Source: Kouleothrix aurantiaca
Lineage (GTDB): Bacteria; Chloroflexota; Chloroflexia; Chloroflexales; Roseiflexaceae
Length of the DNA: 22,955 bases
Direction: 5' to 3'
Assembly (NCBI GenBank): GCA_001399705.1
Contig: LJCR01000005.1
Span: 1-22,955, forward strand
The notes under the pieces were generated by a model, which was given only the letters and a program-made list of their open reading frames with translations, made no database searches and was not told the origin of the DNA. Position 1 is the stretch's first letter, and every line of letters starts with the position of its first letter. Positions 7,641 through 15,598 of the stretch are shown in pieces. Both the position numbers and the translations under genes were made by a program.

Positions 7641-7796
7641 GGCAACCTCCTCGGTTTGCTGGTCGGCAAATGAGGCTGTTATACCATGTTCACCCCTTAT
7701 TGTGCATAGACTCTAGTATGCATGGCTCATGTGCAAATACCATCACGTTTCGGCTAGCAGGGTATATTGGCACAGGTTTTAGGCAATTTGGGACGT

Positions 7797-8354
7797 ATGG
7801 CTCAGCAGAAACCAACATCGAAGACTGGCTCTGCTCAAAAGCAGCAAGTCCTGTCGCGTCGTCTGCTAAATCAGCGCAATGTGCTGATCGGATTTATGAT
7901 TGTTTGCTTGCTGGCACTGGTCGTGTTCATCATACGGAGTAGCACTCGGCCAACCACAAGGTCGATGGATCGTGCTGATGTCACAAACGCGGAGTTCGTA
8001 GCGCAAGGCAAGCACATCTACGCAACACGCTGCGCGAGCTGTCACGGCAGCAATCTGAAGGGGGAACAAGGGTGGCCGCAACCACGCCCGAATGGTGTCA
8101 TGCCCGCTGCTCCACTTGATCAGAGCGGTCATGCCTGGCAGCGAGATGACCAGTGGCTCTTTACGACGATCAAATATGGGGGGCAGGCAACCGCGTCGCC
8201 TGGATACGCCAGTGCTATGCCTGCGTTCAGCGGCTTGACCGATGCGGATATCTGGGCCGTTATTTCGTATGTCAAAAGCACTTGGCCGAAGCATACCCAG
8301 GATTCCCAACCGACGAGCAAATCATCACTCCTACTGCGACAAAAGAAGCTCTGA
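7797..8354 (+). CDS. Membrane-anchored monohaem class I cytochrome c
   Basis: An electron-transfer protein of 185 residues held in the membrane by one N-terminal helix (~28-47), with the haem domain outside. The haem site CASCH is at 79-83 in 'GKHIYATRCASCHGSNLKGEQGW', and the likely axial Met141 is in 'SAMPAFSGLTDADIWAVISYVKSTWP', the usual C-terminal signature. The ATG chosen begins MAQQKPTSK; an upstream TTG at 7767 would add ten residues without good support. The WD40 gene follows within 16 bp and then the CDF gene within about 10 bp, so the three probably share a transcript. The IS5-type element sits about 80 bp upstream and may have disturbed the original promoter. Electron donor and acceptor cannot be told from sequence. 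Confidence 0.9.
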   Translation: MAQQKPTSKTGSAQKQQVLSRRLLNQRNVLIGFMIVCLLALVVFIIRSSTRPTTRSMDRADVTNAEFVAQGKHIYATRCASCHGSNLKGEQGWPQPRPNGVMPAAPLDQSGHAWQRDDQWLFTTIKYGGQATASPGYASAMPAFSGLTDADIWAVISYVKSTWPKHTQDSQPTSKSSLLLRQKKL

Positions 8355-8369
8355 AACTGTGTGGAGTAT

Positions 8370-9485
8370 ATGGCGATCTCGAAACTTCCCCACCACTGGC
8401 TCTTGAGCAAGATACGACGGGATACCACCGTTCACGTAGCGCCGGCTGGCCATCACTGGTCGATACTGCTGATGATCGGCGGCGTACTTGCGCTGGCGGG
8501 CAGTGGGCTCATCGCAATCCAGCTGTGGCCGCGCTCCGAGCGCACATTTCCCCATACTGGGCCAGTCATCGGCGCCGCGTTCGCGCCGGATGGAGGAATG
8601 ATCGCGACCAGCGCGAGCGACAATCTGATCCGTCTCTGGGATGTTGCGAGCGGCCAGCTGAAAGGCGTGCTGCGCGGACACACTGATTGGATCTTTGACC
8701 TTGCATTCGCGCCCGACGGCGAGACGATTGCGTCGGCTTCATGGGATCATACCGTGAAGCTGTGGCGTGTCCGCGAGGGTACACTCCTGCGCACATTGCA
8801 CGGACACGCTAGCCTGGTCTGGAGCGTGGCGTTTTCGCCCGACGGTCGCCTCATCGCCTCCGCCGGGGAAGATCGCACAATTCGGATCTGGCGCGCTGCT
8901 GATGGTGTAATGCTGCGAACAATAATTGGCCACAGCAAAGGCGCCTTGAGTGTGACCTTCGCACCTGACGGCCAGACACTTGCATCAGCTGGGGGCGATC
9001 AGTCTATTAAGCTGTGGCGCGTGGCTGACGGCGCACTTCTGCAGACCCTGTTGGGCCATGCAGGACAAGTCCTCACGGTTCGGTTCGCGCCGGACGGCCA
9101 AACGATCGCGTCGGGGGCCTGGGATAATACTGTCAAGCTGTGGCGTGTGAGCGATGGCGCGCTGCTCCAGACGTTAGAGGGACACAGTGGCCGCGTCTTT
9201 AGCGTCATGTTCACGCCGGATGGGCAGCGGCTGGTGTCATCGGGTGAGGACGGACTTGTTCGCGTCTGGCAGGTACGTGATGGCGTCATTCTCGACACAT
9301 TGCGCACGCAGCGCTGGAAGCTGGAGGGCTGCGAGCCAACACAGGGCTGGCAAATGGTGCGCAGCTGTGGAGTGGTTCCCAGCGCGCATCGGCTGGTCTA
9401 TCGCGCGCTCGTAGCGCCACAGGGTCAGCGCCTGGCATTTGGGGACGGCCCATTGCTGCGCTTGTATCCGCTCGCATCTCAATAG
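8370..9485 (+). CDS. Membrane-anchored WD40-repeat beta-propeller protein
   Basis: A propeller protein of 371 residues with an N-terminal transmembrane segment (~30-50, 'WSILLMIGGVLALAGSGLIAI'), which suggests that the propeller is outside the membrane. Six clear ~42-residue WD40 blades follow, each with 'F(A/S/T)PDG...IAS...D..(V/I)(K/R)(L/I)W' and mostly GH at the turn. A weak seventh (LVAPQGQRLAFGDGPLLRLYPL) would close a seven-bladed ring. The blades are very alike, so recent internal duplication is likely. WD40 rings usually act as protein-docking platforms; the partner is unknown. It lies between the cytochrome c and CDF genes with very short gaps. The start has GGAG only three bases upstream; a GTG three codons earlier is an alternative. 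Confidence 0.88.
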   Translation: MAISKLPHHWLLSKIRRDTTVHVAPAGHHWSILLMIGGVLALAGSGLIAIQLWPRSERTFPHTGPVIGAAFAPDGGMIATSASDNLIRLWDVASGQLKGVLRGHTDWIFDLAFAPDGETIASASWDHTVKLWRVREGTLLRTLHGHASLVWSVAFSPDGRLIASAGEDRTIRIWRAADGVMLRTIIGHSKGALSVTFAPDGQTLASAGGDQSIKLWRVADGALLQTLLGHAGQVLTVRFAPDGQTIASGAWDNTVKLWRVSDGALLQTLEGHSGRVFSVMFTPDGQRLVSSGEDGLVRVWQVRDGVILDTLRTQRWKLEGCEPTQGWQMVRSCGVVPSAHRLVYRALVAPQGQRLAFGDGPLLRLYPLASQ

Positions 9486-9494
9486 GAATTGATC

Positions 9495-10454
9495 ATGGAG
9501 AAGATATCGCTCACCCACTACGCCTGGCTTTCGATTGCCGCAGCAATCTTGACCATCGGCTTGAAGGCCGTCGCCTACTGGCTGACCGGCTCGGTCGGGC
9601 TGCTCTCCGACGCGCTGGAGTCACTCGTTAATCTGGTCGCGGCGGTGATGGCGCTGGCCATGCTTACGCTGGCGGCCCGCCCGCCCGATGAAGAGCATGC
9701 CTACGGCCACAGCAAAGCGGAGTACTTCGCCAGTGGGGTCGAGGGTGCGCTGATCTGCATCGCGGCACTCAGTATCGGATGGGCCGCCTGGCCACGCCTG
9801 CTCCATCCACAGCCGATTGAACAAGCAGGTCTTGGGCTTGCTATCTCCGTGGTTGCCTCGCTCATCAATCTGGGCGTGGCGCGTGTCCTCTTGCAAGCTG
9901 GCCGGCGCTATCACTCAATCACCCTTGAGGCCGATGCGCACCACCTCATGACCGATGTCTGGACTTCGGCCGGGGTGCTGCTAGGAATTGGCGCTGTCCT
10001 TGTCACTGGCTGGGAACACCTCGATCCGATTATCGCGCTGCTGGTCGCCGCAAATATTATTTGGGCCGGCGTGCAGCTCGTGCGCCGGTCGGCGCTCGGC
10101 CTCCTGGATACGGTTTTGCCAGCGATGGAGCGGGCGGCCGTGCAACAGATTTTGGAACGGTACGAGCAGGAGGGTGTCCAGCACCACGCCTTACGGACGC
10201 GACAATCTGGCACACGTCGATTCGTCTCAGTGCATATTCTCGTGCCAGGAGAGTGGACTGTGCAGCATGGGCACCAACTGCTGGAGCGCATCGAAGGCGA
10301 TATCCGGCAGGCGCTGCCCAACGCCACAGTCTTCACACACCTCGAACCACTCGAAGATCCGGTCGCGTGGGAAGATATACAGCTCGATCGTGACGCTTCG
10401 CAGGCAAGCCCAACATCGCCGGTCGCTGAACTTCTTGCGCCACACAAGCACTAG
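9495..10454 (+). CDS. Cation diffusion facilitator (CDF) metal transporter
   Basis: A six-helix proton/metal antiporter of 319 residues that expels divalent cations (Zn, Fe, Mn, Cd or Co) from the cytoplasm. Family marks are '[23 protein letters not shown]' in helix 2, '[22 protein letters not shown]' before helix 3, and '[24 protein letters not shown]' in helix 5, where His-x3-Asp (HLMTD) is part of the transport site. The cytoplasmic C-terminal domain has '[48 protein letters not shown]'. The helix-2 site reads DALES rather than the Dx3D of YiiP, so metal choice is uncertain. AGGA sits seven bases before the ATG. It is the last gene of the cytochrome c / WD40 / CDF run. A degraded copy of its 3' end is found 2 kb away, near 12370-12440. 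Confidence 0.93.
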   Translation: MEKISLTHYAWLSIAAAILTIGLKAVAYWLTGSVGLLSDALESLVNLVAAVMALAMLTLAARPPDEEHAYGHSKAEYFASGVEGALICIAALSIGWAAWPRLLHPQPIEQAGLGLAISVVASLINLGVARVLLQAGRRYHSITLEADAHHLMTDVWTSAGVLLGIGAVLVTGWEHLDPIIALLVAANIIWAGVQLVRRSALGLLDTVLPAMERAAVQQILERYEQEGVQHHALRTRQSGTRRFVSVHILVPGEWTVQHGHQLLERIEGDIRQALPNATVFTHLEPLEDPVAWEDIQLDRDASQASPTSPVAELLAPHKH

Positions 10455-10482
10455 CTGAAGCGAGTGGCGCTTGGCTCCAGCT
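10453..10482 (+). terminator. Hairpin just after the CDF gene
   Basis: The CDF stop codon overlaps the foot of a stem made of AGCTG/CAGCT and AAGCG/CGCTT with an asymmetric bulge. There is no T-tract. The words GCGCTTGGCT-CAGC recur after the palindrome at 12487-12526, so the two may be related terminators. Confidence 0.35.
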
Positions 10483-10646
10483 ATCGAGAGCGCATGCGAG
10501 TTAACTATACAATCAGGTCATTCTGATGCCAGGATCAGGGCCGGGCCTCAATATGCCAGCAGATGCAGTCTGGTGATTGTACCATTTGCTACAACTACAC
10601 ATGTGCCCAAAAAGTTTGGCGCAGCCGGCGGCGTGATATTGCGGCG

Positions 10647-12011
10647 TTACTGTGCCCAAACAGAGATATCACGAATGTACCAACTGCCGCCCCACCAGTC
10701 CTGCCCACGAAACTGTACCTGTTGTGTCCCGGCTGGTATCGGAGTCCAGTAAGAACGAAAATGCTCATCCTTGAAGAACTCGGTGTCCTGGGCCTGGATC
10801 TGCGCTGGCTGCCAGATTTTTCCCGCATCAAAGCTTACTTCCAGACTACCCCCGATGCCGGCGAAGCGCAAGTGCGCACGTTCCGGAACCGGTCGCGCCA
10901 AGTCTACTGTCGAGGACACCTCGGAGTCGATAAAGCGACGGTTCGCCTTGATCATCGTAAACGGGCGGGCGGGTGCAATCTGCACATTATCCCCATGCCA
11001 AGTATTTGGCCCGCATGGATTGGAGCAATCCTTGCTGGGATTGTACGAGTGATGGCCAAACTGAACCACACCTTGGCTCCAACCAAGCTCTGGGATCTCG
11101 CTATCAATCCACTTGAAATTATACCCCGGCATCCCGACACTGAGGTGCGTACGGCTCATTCGCACCTCGAAGGTATCGCGCCGCTTCGCATCGGGTGTTA
11201 AGAAAGAGTCGTAGCCCTGCAAGCTGAACTCACCCTCCACCGGCACTTCTTTAAAGTCACGATAAATGCTTGCCGTAAATGCGTTGCGGCTAAGATCCAG
11301 ACGAATCTGTACTGCGTTGCGCGGCGGCCCGCTCAAGTCTACTTCGAGTTCGAGGGGCAGCTGGAGCTGTTCATCGAAGGGCGAAATCCAGAGATCCACC
11401 CAGTCACGCCCACTGGTGCGCAGGGTGGACATATCCCAGCGGATGACTGCTTCACCCTGTGAGAAGTCGGCGAGTTGATTCGGCGTCAGGTAGACCGCTC
11501 CGTAGCCACTCGCGTTGATCGCAGTCATCATATGGTCACGACACTGGAAGGCCGCATCTTCGTAGGCGCTCATCTGGTGCGTTGCAGGCGGCGGAGCGCA
11601 GTCTGGGCCATGCATGGCTTCCATGGTCTCAAGTTGTCCCCAGGTGTCAACATCGCGCGAGTGAACGGTGACATCCCAGTTGGGCGGGTTCCAAGGCTGC
11701 GGGCTGGTCGGCTGACCATCAAAGCGTTCCTGAAAAGCGCCAGCCGAGAGCGGCGGAATAGCGGCGGTTGGCTGCATAGGAGTGACGTCAGCCACTACAG
11801 CGGTTGGCTGCACAGGAGCAGCTTCAGCCATTACGACGGTTGGCTGCACAGGAGCGACGTCAGCCAGTATGGCGGTTGGCTTTGCCACTACAATCGGGCG
11901 TGGTATTGGGGAACTCTCCGGTCGCATCAGCAACATCACGGCGGATGCTCCGCTCACTGCGCTCACGGCGATAATCAGGAACAGCCGGAACGTGGGCCAA
12001 ATCTTCTGCAT
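10647..12011 (-). CDS. Membrane-anchored or secreted protein of unknown function with 12-residue repeats
   Basis: I do not recognise a family name. The 454-residue product has one N-terminal hydrophobic segment (~9-30), so it is exported and either anchored or cleaved. Next is a low-complexity linker with about three copies of a 12-residue unit such as VADVTPMQPTA, encoded by the 36-bp tandem repeat. The rest (~100-454) is globular and rich in Trp and aromatic residues: 'FQERFDGQPTSPQPWNPPNWDVTVHSRDVDTW', 'EAVIRWDMSTLRTSGRDWVDLWISPF' and 'WWGGSWYIRDISVWAQ' at the very end. The pattern recalls a beta-sandwich such as a concanavalin-like lectin fold followed by a second beta domain, which would suit binding of glycans or surfaces; this is inference. 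GAGG precedes the start at seven bases. It converges on the CDF gene. Confidence 0.72.
   Translation of the reverse strand: MQKIWPTFRLFLIIAVSAVSGASAVMLLMRPESSPIPRPIVVAKPTAILADVAPVQPTVVMAEAAPVQPTAVVADVTPMQPTAAIPPLSAGAFQERFDGQPTSPQPWNPPNWDVTVHSRDVDTWGQLETMEAMHGPDCAPPPATHQMSAYEDAAFQCRDHMMTAINASGYGAVYLTPNQLADFSQGEAVIRWDMSTLRTSGRDWVDLWISPFDEQLQLPLELEVDLSGPPRNAVQIRLDLSRNAFTASIYRDFKEVPVEGEFSLQGYDSFLTPDAKRRDTFEVRMSRTHLSVGMPGYNFKWIDSEIPELGWSQGVVQFGHHSYNPSKDCSNPCGPNTWHGDNVQIAPARPFTMIKANRRFIDSEVSSTVDLARPVPERAHLRFAGIGGSLEVSFDAGKIWQPAQIQAQDTEFFKDEHFRSYWTPIPAGTQQVQFRGQDWWGGSWYIRDISVWAQ
11764..11880 (-). repeat. 36-bp tandem repeat inside the anchored-protein gene
   Basis: Three full units begin at 11764, 11800 and 11836, and a partial fourth at 11872; each starts with (G/A)CGGTTGGC. 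They encode the Pro/Gln/Thr linker between membrane segment and globular part. The period is a multiple of three, so copy-number change would alter linker length without breaking the frame. Confidence 0.85.
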
Positions 12012-12365
12012 GGGTACCTCGATGGGCGAGAATGATCTGAGTTGGAGTTCATTGCGCTGCGAAGGAAGATTTCCGCACGAACCATCACCAGATCAGCTTC
12101 GCGGTGGTGGCGTATGTTGGGGCATACCTGGTAGCTTGGGAACGGTCTGCGCGCTCCACTAAAAGAGCCGCCAAATCCACAGATCTGAAGTGATCATACC
12201 ACGGCTCGCATTATTAACTATGAAGTTGAATGTTTCCAAAAATTCATTCACCTCAATGTGTCGCTGTGGGATGAGCGATAGTTTTCGTCTCTATCTACCG
12301 GCTTGGCTTGTTATTCCACTCTATACTCACTGCTGAAGGATAACCTTTCGTCGCCAGAACAGGCT
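12012..12365. other. Non-coding stretch upstream of the anchored-protein gene
   Basis: About 350 bases without a supportable gene. It should contain the minus-strand promoter for the anchored protein, but no confident -35/-10 pair is picked out. It is AT-richer than its surroundings around 12190-12330. The only recognisable coding trace begins just to its right, as the CDF relic. Confidence 0.4.
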
Positions 12366-12440
12366 GACAGTTTTTTCACAAAGAGGATATACAACTTGAC
12401 CGTGACGCTTCACAGACATTTCCGCATCGCCAGCCGATGA
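12366..12440 (+). pseudogene. Relic of a CDF transporter 3' end
   Basis: In one frame the DNA reads [11 protein letters not shown] (from 12383), identical to eleven residues near the C-terminus of the complete CDF gene (DNA near 10370-10405). The nucleotide similarity is imperfect, with scattered third-position changes and a one-base gap. Just before it, 'ACAGTTTTTTCAC' resembles the CDF 'ACAGTCTTCACAC', as if about 30 nt had been lost between the two parts. Upstream of this the match fades. It is a diverged remnant of a second CDF gene, not a functional gene. Confidence 0.7.
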
Positions 12441-12486
12441 AGCCAACGCAACATATAGGCGGTAAGCGCGGAAGGGCGGCGTATAA

Positions 12487-12526
12487 CCAAGCGCCCGGAA
12501 CTCATCGATGAGTTCCGGGCGCTTGG
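12487..12526. terminator. Perfect 40-bp palindrome after the alkaline phosphatase gene
   Basis: The two 20-nt halves are exact reverse complements with no spacer (CCAAGCGCCCGG... / ...CCGGGCGCTTGG, with centre ATCGAT). It lies 20 bp beyond the alkaline phosphatase stop codon. The transcript would fold into a very stable hairpin, so termination or mRNA protection is the simplest role, although no T-tract follows on either strand. Confidence 0.65.
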
Positions 12527-12545
12527 CTTCAGCCGGTGTCGCACG

Positions 12546-13895
12546 CTAATCTTTGAGTCGCAGGACATCGACAATAATCGAGTAGAGCTCGGTCTGGTCG
12601 ATCACACCCACGACATTGGCCGCCCGCGGACCCTGCGCCGCAACGCGTACTTCGGTGCCAGTATGCTCCTGCGAAGCGCCAACCGGGCTGGTTGCATAAC
12701 TTACGGTCATGTCGGTGCCATCCGCCGTCGTGAGCTTACTAAACACACCCGGCTGGGCCGCATTCGTCGGTGGTGGAATGATTTGCGAGGTGTGTCCGTG
12801 ATCGGCGGTCACGATCACCAGTGTGCGTGGATGCTTCTGCTGATAGTCGAGCGCGACCTTGATTACTGCATCAAAGGCGATCGTTTCGCCAATCTGCCCA
12901 CATGGGTTCGCGGCATGATCCTGCTTATCGATCGATGCGCCTTCGACCTGCAAGAAGAACCCACGCTTGTTCTCCAGCAACGTCAAGGCCGTGCTGGTCA
13001 TGGCTGCCAGGCTCGGCTGCTCGGCTGGGCGTTGTCCTTCCAGACAGCGCTGCGGCCCGCTCCCCGGAAATGGCTGGGCCAGTGCGCCGCTCCATTCCAG
13101 GCTCATATTGCCGCTGCTGAACAGTCCGAGGACATTCTTCTCCGACTTGAGCGCGTCGAGGTCGCTGGTTTTGGTGATGACCCGATAGCTCTGCGCGATG
13201 GCGGAGTCGATCACGGTCTTTCCGGCGAATGGCCCGCCGTCGATTTTCTGATCGAAGCGCTGCTTGCCACCGCCAAGCAACACGTTGACCTTATGATCGA
13301 CGAGCTGCTCAGCGATCGACCCAGGCCCGCCAGCTGCCTTCTTGTCCTGCGGGCAGGCGGCCATATCGGTTGGCCCCTGGCAGCCGCGCGCGCTGACGTG
13401 TGCGGCCAGCACAGCAGGGGTAGCATCGGTCAGCTCAGCAGTGCTGACATCACCAGTGCGCAGTCCTTTGCGCTGGGCTAACTCCAGGATGGTCGTAAGA
13501 TCCAGATCTGTACCAGGCGTGGTCGAGATCCGACCGTTACTGGTCTTGGTACCAGTTGCCCAGGCAGTTCCCGTCGCGGCCGAGTCCGGCACATAATCGG
13601 GCAAGTTTGGATGAGCCTCCTGGACAGCGTAGGTCGTCATCGCGCCCGTTAGCGGCAGCGTGTCCAGGCTGAGACGCCCAGCCGCGCCAACATGATAATT
13701 TCGCGCGATTGTGATCTCGGAGTCGCCCATGCCGTCGCCAATCAACAGAATCACATTGTCAGCGTGACCGCCGTTGATGCTGTCACGCAGTGCATCGGTC
13801 TTGTCGCGCCAGGCACCGCCGGCGACCGCCAGCAGTGGGGTCAGCAGCAGCGCGACGACTGCGATCGCTAGTGTTTTCCGTGGAATGTGCCTCAT
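12546..13895 (-). CDS. phoA: Exported alkaline phosphatase, PhoA family
   Basis: A 449-residue metal-dependent phosphomonoesterase that releases phosphate outside the membrane. A signal peptide (MRHIPRKTLAIAVVALLLTPLLAVAGG) starts the protein. Catalytic marks: 'NVILLIGDGMGDSE' (metal-ligand Asp54), 'YVPDSAATGTAWATG' (nucleophile Ser105), 'FFLQVEGASIDKQDHAANP' (Glu, Asp and His ligands), 'LVIVTADHGHTS' and 'SQEHTGTEV' (the last His ligand). All core residues look intact, and length agrees with PhoA homologues. The ATG is chosen because a purine-rich GGAGAAGGG lies before it and the signal peptide begins there; a longer in-frame start at 13976 adds an implausible basic leader. No Pho box was found by eye. 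Cysteines in the domain could be oxidised by the BdbC/BdbD pair, which is inference. Confidence 0.93.
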   Translation of the reverse strand: MRHIPRKTLAIAVVALLLTPLLAVAGGAWRDKTDALRDSINGGHADNVILLIGDGMGDSEITIARNYHVGAAGRLSLDTLPLTGAMTTYAVQEAHPNLPDYVPDSAATGTAWATGTKTSNGRISTTPGTDLDLTTILELAQRKGLRTGDVSTAELTDATPAVLAAHVSARGCQGPTDMAACPQDKKAAGGPGSIAEQLVDHKVNVLLGGGKQRFDQKIDGGPFAGKTVIDSAIAQSYRVITKTSDLDALKSEKNVLGLFSSGNMSLEWSGALAQPFPGSGPQRCLEGQRPAEQPSLAAMTSTALTLLENKRGFFLQVEGASIDKQDHAANPCGQIGETIAFDAVIKVALDYQQKHPRTLVIVTADHGHTSQIIPPPTNAAQPGVFSKLTTADGTDMTVSYATSPVGASQEHTGTEVRVAAQGPRAANVVGVIDQTELYSIIVDVLRLKD

Positions 13896-14225
13896 TGGTG
13901 TTCCCTTCTCCTTCTTATACCACGCTTCTCGGCGACATCGTTCGCTTCGACGCTGCCTTACGCACCAGTTGGACACTGCTTAGCATTGCAGAGCGCAGAC
14001 AAATCAGGACACACGGCACTACGATACCATCGCGCATACACGGATTCAGTTGCCAAGCGGAGATTCGTGTGCGTGGATCGTACTGAAAGAGGATGAAATC
14101 CTGGTTATGGGGTGGTAAAGCTTCTATTCAGTGACAAGGCTATGTGTAGCCTGTATCCGGGGAAACTCTGAGCGGCTCAGGCTGAAGGACGATTGGGTTT
14201 CGGCTCTTGCGCAGCCGTTTTGCTT
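13896..14225. other. Non-coding stretch between alkaline phosphatase and methyltransferase genes
   Basis: About 330 bases with no gene. The left part must carry the alkaline phosphatase promoter, but no clear box or dyad stands out. A small hairpin, CTGAG-CGG-CTCAG at 14168-14180, lies about 45 bp beyond the methyltransferase stop and is followed on the minus strand by AGTTT. It could be a weak terminator for the minus-strand operon. Confidence 0.4.
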
Positions 14226-14909
14226 CTACCAGACATACGGTATGAGCCGATATTGTACGTGCGCTATATAGTCTGTATAGCCGTGCAGATGCTCGCGCAG
14301 TGTTCGCTCCTCCAGTATGGCCCGTCGTGCAAGCAGGATCATCGGTGCCATCCCGAAGAGGAGACCATACCAGGAACCTAATAACAGAGATGTCCCGACC
14401 ACAAAGATCAGGATAGCGGCGTACATGGGATGCCGTACATAGTGATACGGGCCAGTCGAAATCACCGCATGGCCACGCTCCTGTTGAATGCGCACCACGG
14501 GTGATAAGTACGCGTTTTCGCGAAATGTCAGGAAAAAAAGCAGGAAGGAGCACACAAGGACTATCCCGCCACCGACTTGCAGCCAGATCGGTACCGGCGA
14601 CCAGTGAAAGCGTCCTGCGTCGAACGACATGAGCAGCAACCAGGCGAAGAAGAGGGCATTGACGAGCGGAAACAAAAGCTTATCCCAGCCTTGCTGATCG
14701 AGCGTGCCCATACGCATGCGTTCTCGCAACAATGCGGGATTGTGCTTGAACAGCCACACGGTCACAGCGAGTACAAAGCCAAAAAACAGCATGAAAAAGA
14801 TCCAGCCGGTGAGCCAGGTAAGCGTACCGGCCGGCAGAAACAAAGCCAGCGCAAAGACGACCATCAAGCTGACGATCTGCCACACAAGCAGTTTGATATT
14901 TATGGGCAT
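14226..14909 (-). CDS. Membrane methyltransferase, ICMT/PEMT-like
   Basis: A 227-residue multi-helix membrane protein of the isoprenylcysteine carboxyl methyltransferase / phospholipid methyltransferase group. The SAM-binding signature is 'GHAVISTGPYHYVRHPMYAAILIF', and the C-terminal 'RAILEERTLREHLHGYTDYIAHVQYRLIPYVW' holds the conserved Glu-Glu and Tyr region. At least five hydrophobic segments are seen. Bacterial members with this fold have varied substrates, often unknown, so a precise reaction cannot be given. The start follows GAGG by five bases; a GTG start 21 codons upstream lacks a ribosome site. It is the last gene on the minus strand after the four-helix membrane protein (about 110-bp gap), so co-transcription with the oxidase/ZIP operon is plausible but less certain than for the earlier genes. 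Confidence 0.85.
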   Translation of the reverse strand: MPINIKLLVWQIVSLMVVFALALFLPAGTLTWLTGWIFFMLFFGFVLAVTVWLFKHNPALLRERMRMGTLDQQGWDKLLFPLVNALFFAWLLLMSFDAGRFHWSPVPIWLQVGGGIVLVCSFLLFFLTFRENAYLSPVVRIQQERGHAVISTGPYHYVRHPMYAAILIFVVGTSLLLGSWYGLLFGMAPMILLARRAILEERTLREHLHGYTDYIAHVQYRLIPYVW

Positions 14910-15018
14910 ATTTGCCTCACTCACTGCGGGAGCAACAAAACCTACCTGGAGTCCTGTCCGATGCGTTCGCACAGCCCTTACTCATAGGGAAGAAGGTGCG
15001 CCATTGCCGATGAAACGT

Positions 15019-15555
15019 TCAGGCACGCCAATTCCGGCTGGTCAAGTAGGCGATGATCAGGCTTGGGATGATGCCATATCCCATCCCCTTTAAGAAGCCA
15101 ACAAAATGAAAGAAGTAGTCATTGGAGTAGTCACTCGCTTCGGTACCTGGCAGCATGGCAAAACGAGGCCGCATCCGAAGCATGATCAGGTAATCGAGCA
15201 CGAGGAGATCGAACAGATTCGAGAACGCAAACACAGCATACGCGTTGATGAAAGCATTCTTCAGCGAGAGTTGGCCGTGATTCTGGCGCTTCAATTTCAG
15301 ATTTGAGTAGGCGGGAAAGCCAAGCAAGAGTGTGATGAAGGGAATGGTGACGACTGTCCGTTGCTTTTTCGCGGCATCACTCATCGGCAGCGCTTTTTCC
15401 TGGATGTGCGCTGGATAGTCATCGTGCATGATTTCGGCATTGTAATACACAATAGCCATGACAATACTACCAAGCAGGGCGCTCATGATCGAGCCATCCG
15501 TGACGATACGTTTAACCGACAGTCGATCCGGCGCTCCGTGTTGTTTTCTATGCAT
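15019..15555 (-). CDS. Four-helix membrane protein of unknown function
   Basis: I do not recognise this 178-residue protein. Four hydrophobic segments are visible: 'IMSALLGSIVMAIVYY', 'TVVTIPFITLLLGFPAY', 'AFINAYAVFAFSNLFDLLVLDYLIML' and 'FHFVGFLKGMGYGIIPSLIIAYLTS'. A short basic N-terminus, a charged loop after the first helix (HDDYPAHIQEKALPMSDAAKKQ) and an acidic loop before the last (EASDYSNDYFF) are the other notable parts. His and Asp residues in 'AEIMHDDYPAHIQ' could bind metal, but nothing proves this. GGAG lies eight bases before the start. It begins 44 bp after the ZIP gene on the same strand, so it belongs to the same operon and may assist the transporter. Confidence 0.7.
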   Translation of the reverse strand: MHRKQHGAPDRLSVKRIVTDGSIMSALLGSIVMAIVYYNAEIMHDDYPAHIQEKALPMSDAAKKQRTVVTIPFITLLLGFPAYSNLKLKRQNHGQLSLKNAFINAYAVFAFSNLFDLLVLDYLIMLRMRPRFAMLPGTEASDYSNDYFFHFVGFLKGMGYGIIPSLIIAYLTSRNWRA

Positions 15556-15598
15556 ATGTTGCTCTCCTATGCAGCAACCTTTCGCCTTTTCAAAACAG

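Larger units (their letters stand above)
6645..7713 (-). mobile_element. IS5-type insertion sequence with a two-frame transposase
   Basis: Both ends carry the inverted repeat GAGTCTATGCACAAT (6645-6659 and, reversed, 7699-7713). The identity can be extended outward by TA, which also forms part of the flank. TAGTA directly flanks both sides (6640-6644 and 7714-7718), a likely target duplication. The interior holds two overlapping transposase frames. Size (1069 bp), DDE motifs and organisation match the IS5 superfamily. Confidence 0.82.

Noticed and set aside
11764..11880. Short regularly spaced repeats as a CRISPR array
   Set aside because: Units are directly adjacent with no spacers, vary in sequence, and lie in frame within a coding linker; no cas gene is nearby.
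12663..13481. Open frame opposite the alkaline phosphatase gene
   Set aside because: Antisense shadow; the opposite strand carries all PhoA catalytic motifs.
14140..14553. Open frame overlapping the 3' end of the methyltransferase gene on the same strand
   Set aside because: It is in a different frame from the methyltransferase, which carries the conserved GPYHYVRHPMYA motif, and has no recognisable features.
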